A DNA stretch of 64,000 bases from NCBI RefSeq assembly GCF_018531495.1, contig NZ_JAHDTI010000013.1:1-64000 (forward strand), in the 5' to 3' direction. Below are positions 49,862-58,943 of this stretch, in pieces (positions within the stretch are counted from its first letter, which is position 1; each line of letters starts with the position of its first letter). The position numbers were made by a program, and so were the translations under genes. The notes under the pieces were generated by a model. That model was not told the origin of the DNA. It saw only the letters and a program-made list of their open reading frames with translations, and did not search any database. Source of the DNA: Nonomuraea sediminis. Its GTDB lineage: Bacteria > Actinomycetota > Actinomycetes > Streptosporangiales > Streptosporangiaceae.

Positions 49862-51252
49862 AGGTGACGCTCGTGTCGGAAGGCACGTACCCCTTCGCCA
49901 TGGGCGGGGTGAGCGTCTGGATGGACCAGCTCATCCGCGGCATGCCCGACTACACCTGGGACGTCGTCACGATGACCGTGGACGGCGCCGAGCGACCCGT
50001 CTGGGACCTGCCGCCCAACCTGGACCAGGTCATCGCCATCCCGTTATGGAAGCCCGCCCCGGCCGCCAAGGCGCCCGGGGCGGGGTTCCGCACGCCGTAC
50101 GGGCTGTTCCTGGAGATGGTGCTGACGCCGGCGGTCATGGGGGAGGGCAGCGCGGAGTTCCTGCGCGTGCTCGAGGCGCTGTTCAGGTACGCCCGCGACG
50201 GCGGCGACCTGGTGGGCGCGCTGACCGCCAACGAGTCGCTGGCGCAGCTCATGGACGCCTGGGATGGCTACCGCAGCGAGGAGCTCAACCTGGCCGACGC
50301 GATCACCGCGGGGCACCTGATGGGGCACATGCTGCGCCCGCTGGCCGAGCCGCCGGTGCGCACCGACCTGACGCACGTCGCGATGAACGGCCTGAGCACC
50401 CTGGTCGCGATGGCCGCCAAATGGGAGTACGGCACGCCGAGCGTCCTGTCGGAGCACGGGCTCTACCTGCGGGAACGCTACCTGCAGTACGTCAACGAGC
50501 CTGTCTCCCACGCGGTCAGGGTCCTGCTGCTCAGCTTCTTCAGGCGCCTGACCGGAGCGGCCTACGTCGCTGCGGACCGGATCGCCCCGCACTCCTCCTA
50601 CAACCGGCGCTGGCAGGTGCGCACGGGCGCCGACCCGGACCGGATCCGGGTCATGTACAACGGCGTCGACCCGTCGGATTTCCCCCTGGCCGAGTCGGAG
50701 CCCGACGAGCCGACGATCGTCTTCATGGGCCGGATCGACCCGCTGAAGGACCTGCACATGCTGCTGCGGGCCTTCGCGCTGGTCCGCGAGTCGATCCCGG
50801 AGGCCAGGCTGCGCATCTTCGGCGGGGTGCCCACGGGCAACGAGAGCTACCACGAGAGCTGCTTGGCGCTCATCGACGAGCTCGACCTGGAGGGCGGCGC
50901 GGTCTTCGAGGGCCGCGTATCCGCGCCGGTGGTCGCCTACCACGCCGGGCAGGTGGTGGCGCTGACCAGCATCTCCGAGGGCTTCCCCTACACCGTGGTC
51001 GAGGCCATGGCCTGCGGCAGGCCGGTGGTCTGCACGAACGTGGGCGGCGTGGCCGAGGCGGTCGACGACGCCGGGTTCATCGTGCCGCCGCGCGACCACG
51101 TGGCCGCCGCCGAGGCGATGACCCGGCTGCTGAAGGACCCGGCGCTGCGGCGTCGGCTGGGCGCGGCCGCGAGGCACCGGATGATGGAACGTTTTACGCT
51201 CCGCCGGTCGCTCGACGACTACCGCGCCGTCTACGAGGAGCTCCTCGTATGA
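49858..51252 (+). CDS. PelF-like glycosyltransferase
   Basis: 464 aa from GTG 49858, overlapping the deacetylase stop. It opens VTLVSEGTYPFAMGGVSVWM, as do PelF proteins, with the long N-terminal segment of the DUF3492 type, VLSEHGLYLRERYL (acceptor side), and the GT4 donor motif VFMGRIDPLKDLHMLLRAF, then LTSISEGFPYTVVEAMACGR. PelF uses UDP-GalNAc to make the Pel polymer. The combination with the deacetylase and GH114-like genes supports an amino-sugar polymer. Confidence 0.9.
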   Translation: MKVTLVSEGTYPFAMGGVSVWMDQLIRGMPDYTWDVVTMTVDGAERPVWDLPPNLDQVIAIPLWKPAPAAKAPGAGFRTPYGLFLEMVLTPAVMGEGSAEFLRVLEALFRYARDGGDLVGALTANESLAQLMDAWDGYRSEELNLADAITAGHLMGHMLRPLAEPPVRTDLTHVAMNGLSTLVAMAAKWEYGTPSVLSEHGLYLRERYLQYVNEPVSHAVRVLLLSFFRRLTGAAYVAADRIAPHSSYNRRWQVRTGADPDRIRVMYNGVDPSDFPLAESEPDEPTIVFMGRIDPLKDLHMLLRAFALVRESIPEARLRIFGGVPTGNESYHESCLALIDELDLEGGAVFEGRVSAPVVAYHAGQVVALTSISEGFPYTVVEAMACGRPVVCTNVGGVAEAVDDAGFIVPPRDHVAAAEAMTRLLKDPALRRRLGAAARHRMMERFTLRRSLDDYRAVYEELLV

Positions 51253-52547
51253 CGCCACGGTCGATCGACGATCTCATCGAGCCGATCTCCCGCGCCGTCG
51301 AACCTCTGCAGGCCGCCGCCATCCTGGAGTCCGCGGGCCTCGACGACCGGATCGCCAGGGAACGCTACGGCCATCCCGACGTGTTCGCGCTGGCCGAGGC
51401 GGTCTACTCGCGGATCGTGCCGATGATCCACCCGGCCGGTGGGCCGCCGCGCAGGGCACGCCCGATCGCCCAGATGGCCCACGGGCTGCTGTACGCGATG
51501 CCCGCCGCGCTGCTGCCCGCGGCCGGCGGGCTGGTGGGCAGGCAGTGGCTGATGCCGGGGCTGGTGCTCACCACGGGCATCGGCTGGGTGCTCGGCAGCG
51601 CGGCCGCCCAGCTGGCCTACTCCTACCTCAGCCGGGAGGCTCCCGGCGCGGCCGGGCGGGTGCTGCGCACCGGGCTGGTGATCGGCGTCGCGGTGGCGGC
51701 CGTGACCGTGAGCGCGCTCGGCCCTGTCACGCTGGTGGCGCTGTGCGTCACGCAGATGGCCTTCCAGCTCTCCTCGGGGATCCTGCTGTTCTACCGGCGC
51801 GAGGGGCTGCTGGCGGCGTTGATGCTGCCGGCCGTGCTGGCGGGCGCCGGGTACGTCGCCATCGGCAACCGCGGGGCCGCGCTGCTGGCCGTCTGCCTGG
51901 GCGTCGTCTGCGTGGCCGCGGTGTCGGGCGCGGCGATCCTGCTCACCCTCGGCCAGGTCGAGACCTCCGGGGTGCCGCTGCGGTCGTTGGTGCCGTCCGT
52001 CGTCTACAGCGTGCTCACCGCCGCGTTCCTGCTGCAGGCCGAGGCCCGCTACGTGCTCGACAGGGCCGACCTCGCGCTCGCCGGGGCGGGGCTGGTGCTG
52101 GGCATGGGGGTCCTGGAGTACCGGGCGCACACCTTCGAGGACGAGGCGCGCAGGGTGATCAGGGAGGTCCGCTACCCGCGGGAGTTCACCAGGCGCACCC
52201 GGCTGCTGCTCGGCAAGGGGCTGCTCATCTGCCTGGGCGTGCTGTCGGCGCTGTCGGCCCTGCCGCTCGGGTTCCTCTACCTGACCGGGTCGCTGACGCG
52301 GGACAGCGTGCTCATGGCCGCGGGCCACGTGGCGGTCGGCACCGCCTACTTCCTGGCCTTCCTGTTGGCCAACCAGGGCAAGATCCGGCTCCTGTGCGGG
52401 GCGCAGGCGCTGGTGCTCGCCGTACATCCGGGGGCACGAGCCCTCTGGCCCGACGTGCCGCTCTTTCTGGCCGCCGGGCTGTTGTTCCTCGTGATTCTGC
52501 TCATCCTGAACCTGCACGGTCTCAGGGACGTCCGGCAGTACCGATAA
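51249..52547 (+). CDS. Polytopic membrane protein, possible exporter
   Basis: 432 aa from ATG 51249. About 80 cytoplasmic residues (RSIDDLIEPISRAVEPLQAA) lead to 10-12 hydrophobic segments. No named domain is recognised. Position right after a PelF-like gene suggests the role of PelG/PelE, the Pel inner-membrane exporter, but sequence similarity is not evident to me. RGRL-type cytoplasmic loops with Arg (YPREFTRRTRLLLGK) are present. Confidence 0.7.
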   Translation: MTPRSIDDLIEPISRAVEPLQAAAILESAGLDDRIARERYGHPDVFALAEAVYSRIVPMIHPAGGPPRRARPIAQMAHGLLYAMPAALLPAAGGLVGRQWLMPGLVLTTGIGWVLGSAAAQLAYSYLSREAPGAAGRVLRTGLVIGVAVAAVTVSALGPVTLVALCVTQMAFQLSSGILLFYRREGLLAALMLPAVLAGAGYVAIGNRGAALLAVCLGVVCVAAVSGAAILLTLGQVETSGVPLRSLVPSVVYSVLTAAFLLQAEARYVLDRADLALAGAGLVLGMGVLEYRAHTFEDEARRVIREVRYPREFTRRTRLLLGKGLLICLGVLSALSALPLGFLYLTGSLTRDSVLMAAGHVAVGTAYFLAFLLANQGKIRLLCGAQALVLAVHPGARALWPDVPLFLAAGLLFLVILLILNLHGLRDVRQYR

Positions 52548-52563
52548 ACGGGAGGGATCGATC

Positions 52564-53289
52564 ATGCACGTCGTCATTCTCGCGGGGGGCAAGGGCGTCA
52601 GGTTACGCCCGTACACCTCCGCGCTGCCCAAGCCGCTGGTCCCGATCGGCGAGGAGTACGCCATCCTCGACATCATCCTGCAGCAGCTCACCAGCCAGGG
52701 ATTCACCCGCGCCACGCTGGCCGTGGGGCACCTCAGCCCGCTGATCCGCGCCTTCGTGGGCGACGGCTCGCGCTGGGGGCTGGCCGTGGACTACACCGAG
52801 GAGGTCACTCCGCTGTCCACGATCGGGCCGCTGTTCGCCATCCGCGACCAACTGCCCGAGCGCTTCCTGGTCATGAACGGCGACGTCCTCACCACGCTCA
52901 ATTACGCCGACCTGCTGGCCAGGCACGTCGAATCGGACGCGCCGCTGACCGTGGCCACCGCGCCGCGCGTGGTGAAGATCGACTTCGGCGTGCTGGAGGC
53001 CAGCGGGGGCCGCATCGTTGGGTTCAGGGAGAAGCCGCTGCTCAGCTACCAGGTGAGCATGGGCGTCTACGCGCTGTCGCGCAAGACGATCGCGCACTAC
53101 CCCGACGGCATGCCGTTCGGCTTCGACGAGCTCGTGCTCGACCTGCTCGCCCAGGACACGCCGCCCGGCGTGTACGAGTTCGACGGCTACTGGCTCGACA
53201 TCGGCCGGCCCGACGACTACGACGAGGCCAACGCCCGCTTCGACGAGATCAGGCCGCTCCTGTTGCCCTCCAGGGAGGCCGTACGGTGA
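52564..53289 (+). CDS. Sugar-1-phosphate nucleotidyltransferase
   Basis: 241 aa from ATG 52564, GGGAGG upstream. The activating motif VVILAGGKGVRLRPYTSALP and PKPLVPI are followed by VMNGDVLT (metal Asp), FREKP and GYWLDIGRPDDYDEAN. It forms an NDP-sugar from sugar-1-phosphate; the class includes RmlA, GlmU-like and ManC-like enzymes. It overlaps the next gene by 4 nt. Confidence 0.93.
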   Translation: MHVVILAGGKGVRLRPYTSALPKPLVPIGEEYAILDIILQQLTSQGFTRATLAVGHLSPLIRAFVGDGSRWGLAVDYTEEVTPLSTIGPLFAIRDQLPERFLVMNGDVLTTLNYADLLARHVESDAPLTVATAPRVVKIDFGVLEASGGRIVGFREKPLLSYQVSMGVYALSRKTIAHYPDGMPFGFDELVLDLLAQDTPPGVYEFDGYWLDIGRPDDYDEANARFDEIRPLLLPSREAVR

Positions 53290-54119
53290 CCAGGATCCTG
53301 CTCTTCGGCGCCACCGGGTTCATCGGGATCCACGTCAGGGAGCGGCTGGCGGCCGAGGCCGAGCTGGTCTGCCCCGGCAGGGCGGACCTGGACCTGCACC
53401 GGGCGGTCCCCGGCGACGTGGCCGACCTGCTGCGCCAGGTGCGCCCGGCGGTCGTGCTCAACTGCGTGGGCACGCTGGCCGGGCGGGCCGACGAGTTCGT
53501 CCGGGGCAACGCCGGGGTCACCGCGACACTGCTCGAGGCGCTCGCCGTGGCCGCGCCGCAGGCCAGGTTCGTCCGGCTGGGCTCGGCGGCCGAGTACGGG
53601 CCGACCGCGTTCGGCCACTCGGTCAAGGAGAGCGACCCGGCCAGGCCCACCAGCGCCTACGGCATCAGCCACCTGGCGGGCACGCTGCTGACCGCGGCCA
53701 CCGGCATCTCCCTGCGCATCTTCAACCCCGTCGGGCCCGGGATATCCCCGGCCAGCGTGCTCGGCAGGGCCAGGGACCTGATGCGGGAGGCCGACGACCA
53801 CGTCGATCTGGGCCCGCTCGACGCCTACCGCGACTTCGTGGACGTGCGCGACGTGGCCGAGGCGGTGGCCTGCGCCGCGTTCGCGCCCGCCTCGACGGGG
53901 ATCTACAACGTCGGCAGCGGCAGGGCGGTCACGGTCCGCGAAGCCGTACGGCTGCTGGCCGAGGAGCTGGGCTTCACCGGCGAGATCAGGGAAGGCGACC
54001 AGGAGTCGGCCAGGTCCGCGGCGGTCAGCTGGAGCAGGGCCGACATCGGCAGGGCGAGGGAGGTCCTGGGCTGGAAGCCGCGCCACACCCTGGACGAGTC
54101 GATCAAGGCGATGGTGTGA
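53286..54119 (+). CDS. SDR-type sugar reductase, with His in place of the catalytic Lys
   Basis: 277 aa from GTG 53286. NAD motif LLFGATGFIGIHVRERL, then LNCVGTLAGR, LGSAAEYGP (catalytic Ser) and DFVDVRDVAEAVACAAF match the RmlD/GDP-6-deoxy-sugar reductase class. The active pair reads Tyr125-Gly-Ile-Ser-His129 instead of YxxxK. This would lower or abolish activity unless the neighbouring residues compensate. Otherwise complete. Confidence 0.85.
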   Translation: MTRILLFGATGFIGIHVRERLAAEAELVCPGRADLDLHRAVPGDVADLLRQVRPAVVLNCVGTLAGRADEFVRGNAGVTATLLEALAVAAPQARFVRLGSAAEYGPTAFGHSVKESDPARPTSAYGISHLAGTLLTAATGISLRIFNPVGPGISPASVLGRARDLMREADDHVDLGPLDAYRDFVDVRDVAEAVACAAFAPASTGIYNVGSGRAVTVREAVRLLAEELGFTGEIREGDQESARSAAVSWSRADIGRAREVLGWKPRHTLDESIKAMV

Positions 54120-54934
54120 TGCGGACCCTGCTCTCCTTCGCCCTGTTCACCTACGTTCTGCAGGGCTACCCGGGCGGGCGGCTGGACCCGGTCGAGCACG
54201 CGCCGCACCAGCTCGCGATCGTCGACCTGTCCAGGGACGGCACCAAGCACGGCTACTTCACCGCCGCGGAGATCGCGCGCGTGCGGGCCTCGGGCAAGAC
54301 GGTGCTCGCCTACTTCGAGATCGGCTCGATCGAGGAGTTCAGGACCGAATACCGGCGCTCCCGCGGCCTGGCGGTCAACGTCTGGAAGGACTGGCCCGAC
54401 GAGCACTTCGTGCGCTACTGGGAACCCAGGTGGTGGCACCGGGTCGTCAAGCCCAGGGTCGACCAGGCGCTGCGCGCCGGGTTCGACGGCGTCTACCTGG
54501 ACACGCCGCTGGCCTACGAGGAGCTCGACCTGCACAAGGTGCCCGGCGAGACCCGGCACTCACTGGGCAGGAAGATGGTCGACCTGATCATCAGGATCAG
54601 CCACTACGCCAAGAAGATCAGACCGGGGTTCTTCATCGTGCCGCAGAACTCTCCCGAGCTGCGGCACTACTCCGGCTACACCGGGGCCATCGACGGCATC
54701 GGCATGGAGGAGCTCTTCTACCGGGCCACCGACGTGCCGTGCGAGGAGTCCTGGTGCGAGGAGAACCTGGCCGACGCCCTGGCCCTGCGGCGGCAGGGCA
54801 AGGCGGTCTTCGCCACCGACTACGCGGTTTCCCCCGCGCACGTCGCCCGTGCCTGCGCCCTGTATCGCCGCTATGGATTCGCCGGAAACGTGACCCGGGT
54901 TGATCTCGATCGAGTCAGTCCCCCATGTCACTGA
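54119..54934 (+). CDS. GH114-like glycoside hydrolase
   Basis: 271 aa from ATG 54119, overlapping the previous stop (TGATG). TIM-barrel of the endo-alpha-1,4-polygalactosaminidase (TM1410) type: AIVDLSRDG, VLAYFEIGSIEEF, GFDGVYLDTPLAYEEL (catalytic Asp), FIVPQNSPEL, IDGIGMEELFYRA and FATDYAV. The first 20 residues may be a signal or anchor. The family cleaves galactosamine polymers, which fits the deacetylase and PelF-like genes. Confidence 0.85.
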   Translation: MRTLLSFALFTYVLQGYPGGRLDPVEHAPHQLAIVDLSRDGTKHGYFTAAEIARVRASGKTVLAYFEIGSIEEFRTEYRRSRGLAVNVWKDWPDEHFVRYWEPRWWHRVVKPRVDQALRAGFDGVYLDTPLAYEELDLHKVPGETRHSLGRKMVDLIIRISHYAKKIRPGFFIVPQNSPELRHYSGYTGAIDGIGMEELFYRATDVPCEESWCEENLADALALRRQGKAVFATDYAVSPAHVARACALYRRYGFAGNVTRVDLDRVSPPCH

Positions 54935-54946
54935 AAGGAGTGTGAA

Positions 54947-56221
54947 ATGCCGAAAACTGTCGGCGTCGTCGGCATGGGGTATGTCGGTCTCACCCTGACC
55001 GCCGCCCTGGCCGACCGCGGCTACGTCGTCCACGGAGTCGACGCCAGCCCGCACGTGGTCGAGGCCCTGTCCAAGGGCCGCGTGCACGTCTACGAGCCCG
55101 GCGTCGAGGAGGTCTTCGAGCGCTACCTGGGCAAGACCATCTTCATCTCCGGCAGCCTGCCCGACCAGCGGCTGGACGCGGCGATCCTGTCGGTCTCCAC
55201 GCCGGTCGCCGCCGGCGGCACGCCCGACCTGACCAACCTCGCCGCCGCTGCCGGGGACGTCGCCGAGCGCTGCGACCCCGACACGCTGGTGGTCGTGCGC
55301 AGCACCGTCCCGATCGGCACCAGCCGCGCGGTCGTCCTGCCGCTGCTGACCCAGCGCCACCTGGTCATGGCGCCCGAACGCACCATCCAGGGCCAGGCCC
55401 TGCGCGAGCTGGTGGAGCTGCCCCAGGTGATCGGCGGCCTGGACGAGCCCTCGCTGCGCGCCGGCATCGAGCTGTTCTCCGGCCTGGCCGACCAGATCGT
55501 GCCCGTCTCCAGCCTGGAGGCGGCCGAGATGGTCAAGCTGTCCAACAACTGCCACACCGACCTGATCTACGCCTTCGGCAACGAGCTGGCCCTGATCGCC
55601 GAGCAGAACGGGCTCGACCCGCTGGAGGTCATCCGAGCGGCCAACCTCGACTACCCCCGCCCCGACCTGGCCAAGCCCGGCTACGTGGGCGGCGGCTGCC
55701 TGTCCAAGGACCCCTACCTGATGCTCGCGAGCACCGGCACCCACCGCCCCCACCTGGTCGGCATGGCCAGGAGCCTCAACGAGCGCCTCCCCGCGCACGT
55801 CGCGGAACGCCTGGTCGCCCAGATCCGCGACGTCTTCGGCCACACCGACGGCATCCGCCTGTCGGTGCTCGGCTGGGCCTACAAGGGCTGGCCTCCCACC
55901 GACGACATGCGCGGGACCCCGATCGCGGACATGATGCCGGTCTTCACCGCCGCCGGCCTGACCGTCCTCGGCCACGACCCGCTCGTCGAGGACGCGGTCA
56001 TCCGCGAGTACGGCGGGCGCCCCGTGAGCCTGGACAAGGCCTTCGCCGAGGCCGACGCCATGCTCATCGTCAACGACCACCCGGACTACCGCGGGATCGA
56101 GGTGGAGGCCAGACTTGCCACCTCCGACCTGCGGGTGCTGTTCGACTCCTGGCGCATCCTCGACGAGGCCGAGGTCACCAGCCACGGCGTCCGCTACGCG
56201 GGGATCGGATACGCGCCATGA
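54947..56221 (+). CDS. Nucleotide-sugar dehydrogenase (UDP-ManNAcA/UDP-GlcA type)
   Basis: 424 aa from ATG 54947 with AAAGGAGTG upstream. NAD motif VGVVGMGYVGLTLTAALAD, the catalytic Cys in YVGGGCLSKDPYL, SNNCHTDLIYAFGNE and RGTPIADMM identify the family of four-electron UDP-sugar oxidases (WecC/UDP-glucose dehydrogenase). It makes an acidic sugar nucleotide. It overlaps the epimerase gene by ATGA. Confidence 0.95.
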   Translation: MPKTVGVVGMGYVGLTLTAALADRGYVVHGVDASPHVVEALSKGRVHVYEPGVEEVFERYLGKTIFISGSLPDQRLDAAILSVSTPVAAGGTPDLTNLAAAAGDVAERCDPDTLVVVRSTVPIGTSRAVVLPLLTQRHLVMAPERTIQGQALRELVELPQVIGGLDEPSLRAGIELFSGLADQIVPVSSLEAAEMVKLSNNCHTDLIYAFGNELALIAEQNGLDPLEVIRAANLDYPRPDLAKPGYVGGGCLSKDPYLMLASTGTHRPHLVGMARSLNERLPAHVAERLVAQIRDVFGHTDGIRLSVLGWAYKGWPPTDDMRGTPIADMMPVFTAAGLTVLGHDPLVEDAVIREYGGRPVSLDKAFAEADAMLIVNDHPDYRGIEVEARLATSDLRVLFDSWRILDEAEVTSHGVRYAGIGYAP

Positions 56222-57162
56222 GGGTCCTGCTGCTCGGCGGGGCCGGGTTCATCGGCCTGCACCTGGCCAACCGGCTGCTGGCCGAGGGGCACGAGGTCAC
56301 CGTGGTCGACGACTTCTCCCGTGGCCGCCGCGACCCCGCCGTCGAACGCCTCCCCGGCGTGGTCTCCGCCGACCTCACCGATCCCGCCTCCTATGCCGCC
56401 CTCGAGCCCGGCTGGGACCAGATCTACATGCTCGCCGCCGTGGTCGGGGTGCGCAACGTGGAGTCCGACCCCGCTAAGGTCATCAGGGTCAACACGCTGG
56501 CGCTGATGCACCTGCTGGACTGGATCAGGCCCGGCGACCGGCTGTTCTTCGCCTCCACCAGCGAGGCCTACGCCGGCGGCGTCAGCGCGGGCGTGGTGCC
56601 CGTGCCCACCCCGGAGACCGTGCCGCTGATGATCGAGGACGTGGGCTCGCCCCGCTTCACCTACGCCATCAGCAAGATGCTCGGCGAGGCGGCCGTGCTG
56701 CACACCGCCAGGGCCAAGGGCTTCACCGCGGTCATCGGGCGCTTCCACAACATCTACGGCCCCCGGATGGGCGCCGATCACGTCATCCCCGAGCTCGCGC
56801 TGCGGGCCGTACGGGGAGAGGATCCGTTCGCGCTGTACGGGTCGGAGCAGAGCAGGGCGTTCTGCTACGTCGACGACGCGGTCGAGGCGATGGTCCGGCT
56901 GATGGAGACGCCCGCCGCGGCGGGGCAGATCGTGCACATCGGCAACGACCGCGAGGAGACCAACATCGGCGACCTGGCAAAGCTCGTGCTCCGGGTGGCC
57001 GGGGTGAGCCCGGAGATCCGGCGGCTGCCCGCGCCGGCCGGGTCGGTGGCGCGGCGCTGCCCCGACCTGACGCGGCTGCGCGAGCTGACCGGCTTCGAGC
57101 CGCGCGTCGGGCTGGAGGAAGGGGTCCGCGCGACGTTCGAATGGTACCGGGAGTCGTGGTGA
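56218..57162 (+). CDS. NAD-dependent nucleotide-sugar epimerase/decarboxylase
   Basis: 314 aa from ATG 56218. LLLGGAGFIGLHLANRLL, DDFSRGRRD, FASTSEAYAG, FTYAISKMLGEAAVLHTAR (intact Tyr-x3-Lys) and NIYGPRMGADHVIPELALR match the UDP-glucuronate decarboxylase/UDP-hexose 4-epimerase group. With the dehydrogenase before it, it may convert an acidic sugar or epimerise UDP-GlcNAc to UDP-GalNAc. It overlaps the next gene by GTGA. Confidence 0.9.
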   Translation: MRVLLLGGAGFIGLHLANRLLAEGHEVTVVDDFSRGRRDPAVERLPGVVSADLTDPASYAALEPGWDQIYMLAAVVGVRNVESDPAKVIRVNTLALMHLLDWIRPGDRLFFASTSEAYAGGVSAGVVPVPTPETVPLMIEDVGSPRFTYAISKMLGEAAVLHTARAKGFTAVIGRFHNIYGPRMGADHVIPELALRAVRGEDPFALYGSEQSRAFCYVDDAVEAMVRLMETPAAAGQIVHIGNDREETNIGDLAKLVLRVAGVSPEIRRLPAPAGSVARRCPDLTRLRELTGFEPRVGLEEGVRATFEWYRESW

Positions 57163-57851
57163 GCCAGCCGATCTGCTTCTACTACGGCGCGGGCTCGGTC
57201 GACCGGCTGGCGCGCTTCGACAAGGTGGTGCTGCAGGCGGACTTCTACACCCCGCTCGAGCTGGCCGCGCTGCGCCACCAGAGCGTCCAGACGCTCGGCT
57301 ACCTCTCGCTGTCGGAGGACGTGGGCCCGACCGCCCCGTGGCACCGCGCGGAACGCAACCCCGACTGGGGCGGCGCGTTCGTGCACGTGGACCATCCCGG
57401 TTGGGTGGCGCACGTGGTGGGGCAGGCCGAGCGGGCGATCGAGGCCGGGTTCAGCGGGCTGTTCCTGGACACCCTCAACCTGGAGCAGACCTACCCGGAG
57501 GACCTGCCGCACCTGCTCACGCTCATCGCCGCGATCAGGGAGGAGGCGCGGCCCGCCTACCTGCTGGCCAACCGCGGGTTCGGGCTGCTGCCCGAGCTGG
57601 CGGGGCTGGTGGACGGGGTGCTGTTCGAGTCGTTCTCGGCCCGCTGGGTGGACACCGAGCGGTACGCCCCCTGGCCGGACGACGTGCTCGAGGTGCACGC
57701 GGGGGTGGCCGAGCGGCTGCTCGGCTACGACGTGGACCTGTTCGCGCTGGACTACGCCGACAGCGACGAGCTGACGGCCTTCGCGATCCGGCGGGCGCGG
57801 GAGTTCGGGATGCCGTGTTTCGTCAGCGACCGGGTGCTGTCGCGGATATGA
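57159..57851 (+). CDS. Second GH114-like protein
   Basis: 230 aa from GTG 57159, coupled to the epimerase. Strand/acidic motifs follow the GH114 barrel: VVLQADFYTP, LGYLSLSEDVG, GFSGLFLDTLNLEQTYP (catalytic Asp), YLLANRGFGLL, DGVLFESFSARW and LFALDYADS. There is no signal peptide, unlike the first, so it may act in the cytoplasm or exit by another route. It ends unit 2. Confidence 0.8.
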   Translation: MSQPICFYYGAGSVDRLARFDKVVLQADFYTPLELAALRHQSVQTLGYLSLSEDVGPTAPWHRAERNPDWGGAFVHVDHPGWVAHVVGQAERAIEAGFSGLFLDTLNLEQTYPEDLPHLLTLIAAIREEARPAYLLANRGFGLLPELAGLVDGVLFESFSARWVDTERYAPWPDDVLEVHAGVAERLLGYDVDLFALDYADSDELTAFAIRRAREFGMPCFVSDRVLSRI

Positions 57852-57853
57852 AA

Positions 57854-57883
57854 CCGCCACCCCGCTTCCTCGGGGTGGCGGTC
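57854..57883. terminator. Terminator after polysaccharide unit 2
   Basis: ACCGCCACCCCG and CGGGGTGGCGGT form a perfect 12-bp stem with a 6-nt loop, starting 3 bp past the last gene and before the convergent korB. Confidence 0.9.
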
Positions 57884-57896
57884 ATTTCGCCATATG

Positions 57897-58943
57897 TCAG
57901 CTGATGCGCCAGGTGTCGCCGCCCATGAGCAGCTCGCTCAGGTCCCCCTCGCCCTGGCGGCTCCTGGCCTCCTCGAGCTGCTCGGCCATGAGCACGTCGT
58001 AGGCCGGGCGGGCGATCTGGCGGAAGATGCCGATCGGCACGTGCTCGAAGGACGGCTCGTCGAGCCTGCTGAGCGCGAAGGCCACCGAAGGGTCAGGGTT
58101 GTGCGCGTCGTGGATGAGGATCTGGTCCTCGGCCACACTCGCCCTGTCGACCACCTCGATGCCGCCACCGGCTGCCCTGACGACGGCCTTGGTGTTGCTC
58201 ACGATCGGCTGGTCGTGCTCGAGCCGCAGCGTGATGTCGTCGCGGATCTCGGGGTCCTTCAGCGGCTCGAAGGCGTTGTCGTTGAAGATGTTGCAGTTCT
58301 GGTAGATCTCCACCAGCGAGGTGCCGCGGTGTGCCGTGGCCTCGCGCAGCACCGACTGCAGGTGCTTGCGGTCGGAGTCGATCGTGCGCGCCACGAACGA
58401 CGCCTCGGCGCCGAGCGCCAGCGAGATCGGGTTGAACGGCTTGTCCAGCGACCCCATCGGCGTCGACTTGGTGATCTTGCCGACCTCGGAGGTGGGCGAG
58501 TACTGGCCCTTGGTCAGCCCGTAGATCCTGTTGTTGAACAGCAGGATGTTCAGGTTGACGTTACGGCGCAGCGCGTGGATCAGGTGGTTGCCGCCGATCG
58601 ACAGCGCGTCGCCGTCACCGGTGATCACCCACACGCTCAGGTCGGGCCTGCTGGCCGCGAGCCCGGTGGCGATCGCCGGCGCCCGCCCGTGGATGGAGTG
58701 GAAGCCGTAGGTGTTCAGGTAGTACGGGAAGCGGCTTGAGCACCCGATGCCGGAGACGAACACGATGTTCTCGCGCTTGAGCCCCAGCTCGGGCAGGAAG
58801 CTCTGCACCGCGGCGAGGATGGCGTAGTCACCGCAGCCCGGGCACCAGCGGACCTCCTGGTCGGACTTGAAGTCCTTGAGCGTCTGCTTGGCGTCGGTCT
58901 TCGGGACCAGCGCCAGACCCTTGCCGTTGACGAGTTCAGTCAC
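57897..58943 (-). CDS. korB: 2-oxoacid:ferredoxin oxidoreductase, beta subunit
   Basis: 348 aa from ATG 58943 (with VTEL-type start). Iron-sulphur and thiamine motifs: WCPGCGDYAILAAVQ, GIGCSSRFPYYLNT, HGRAPAIATGLAAS and the TPP site ITGDGDALSIGGNHLIHALR. It converts 2-oxoglutarate to succinyl-CoA with ferredoxin. Its start overlaps the end of korA by 8 nt, as in other actinomycetes. Confidence 0.95.
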   Translation of the reverse strand: MTELVNGKGLALVPKTDAKQTLKDFKSDQEVRWCPGCGDYAILAAVQSFLPELGLKRENIVFVSGIGCSSRFPYYLNTYGFHSIHGRAPAIATGLAASRPDLSVWVITGDGDALSIGGNHLIHALRRNVNLNILLFNNRIYGLTKGQYSPTSEVGKITKSTPMGSLDKPFNPISLALGAEASFVARTIDSDRKHLQSVLREATAHRGTSLVEIYQNCNIFNDNAFEPLKDPEIRDDITLRLEHDQPIVSNTKAVVRAAGGGIEVVDRASVAEDQILIHDAHNPDPSVAFALSRLDEPSFEHVPIGIFRQIARPAYDVLMAEQLEEARSRQGEGDLSELLMGGDTWRIS

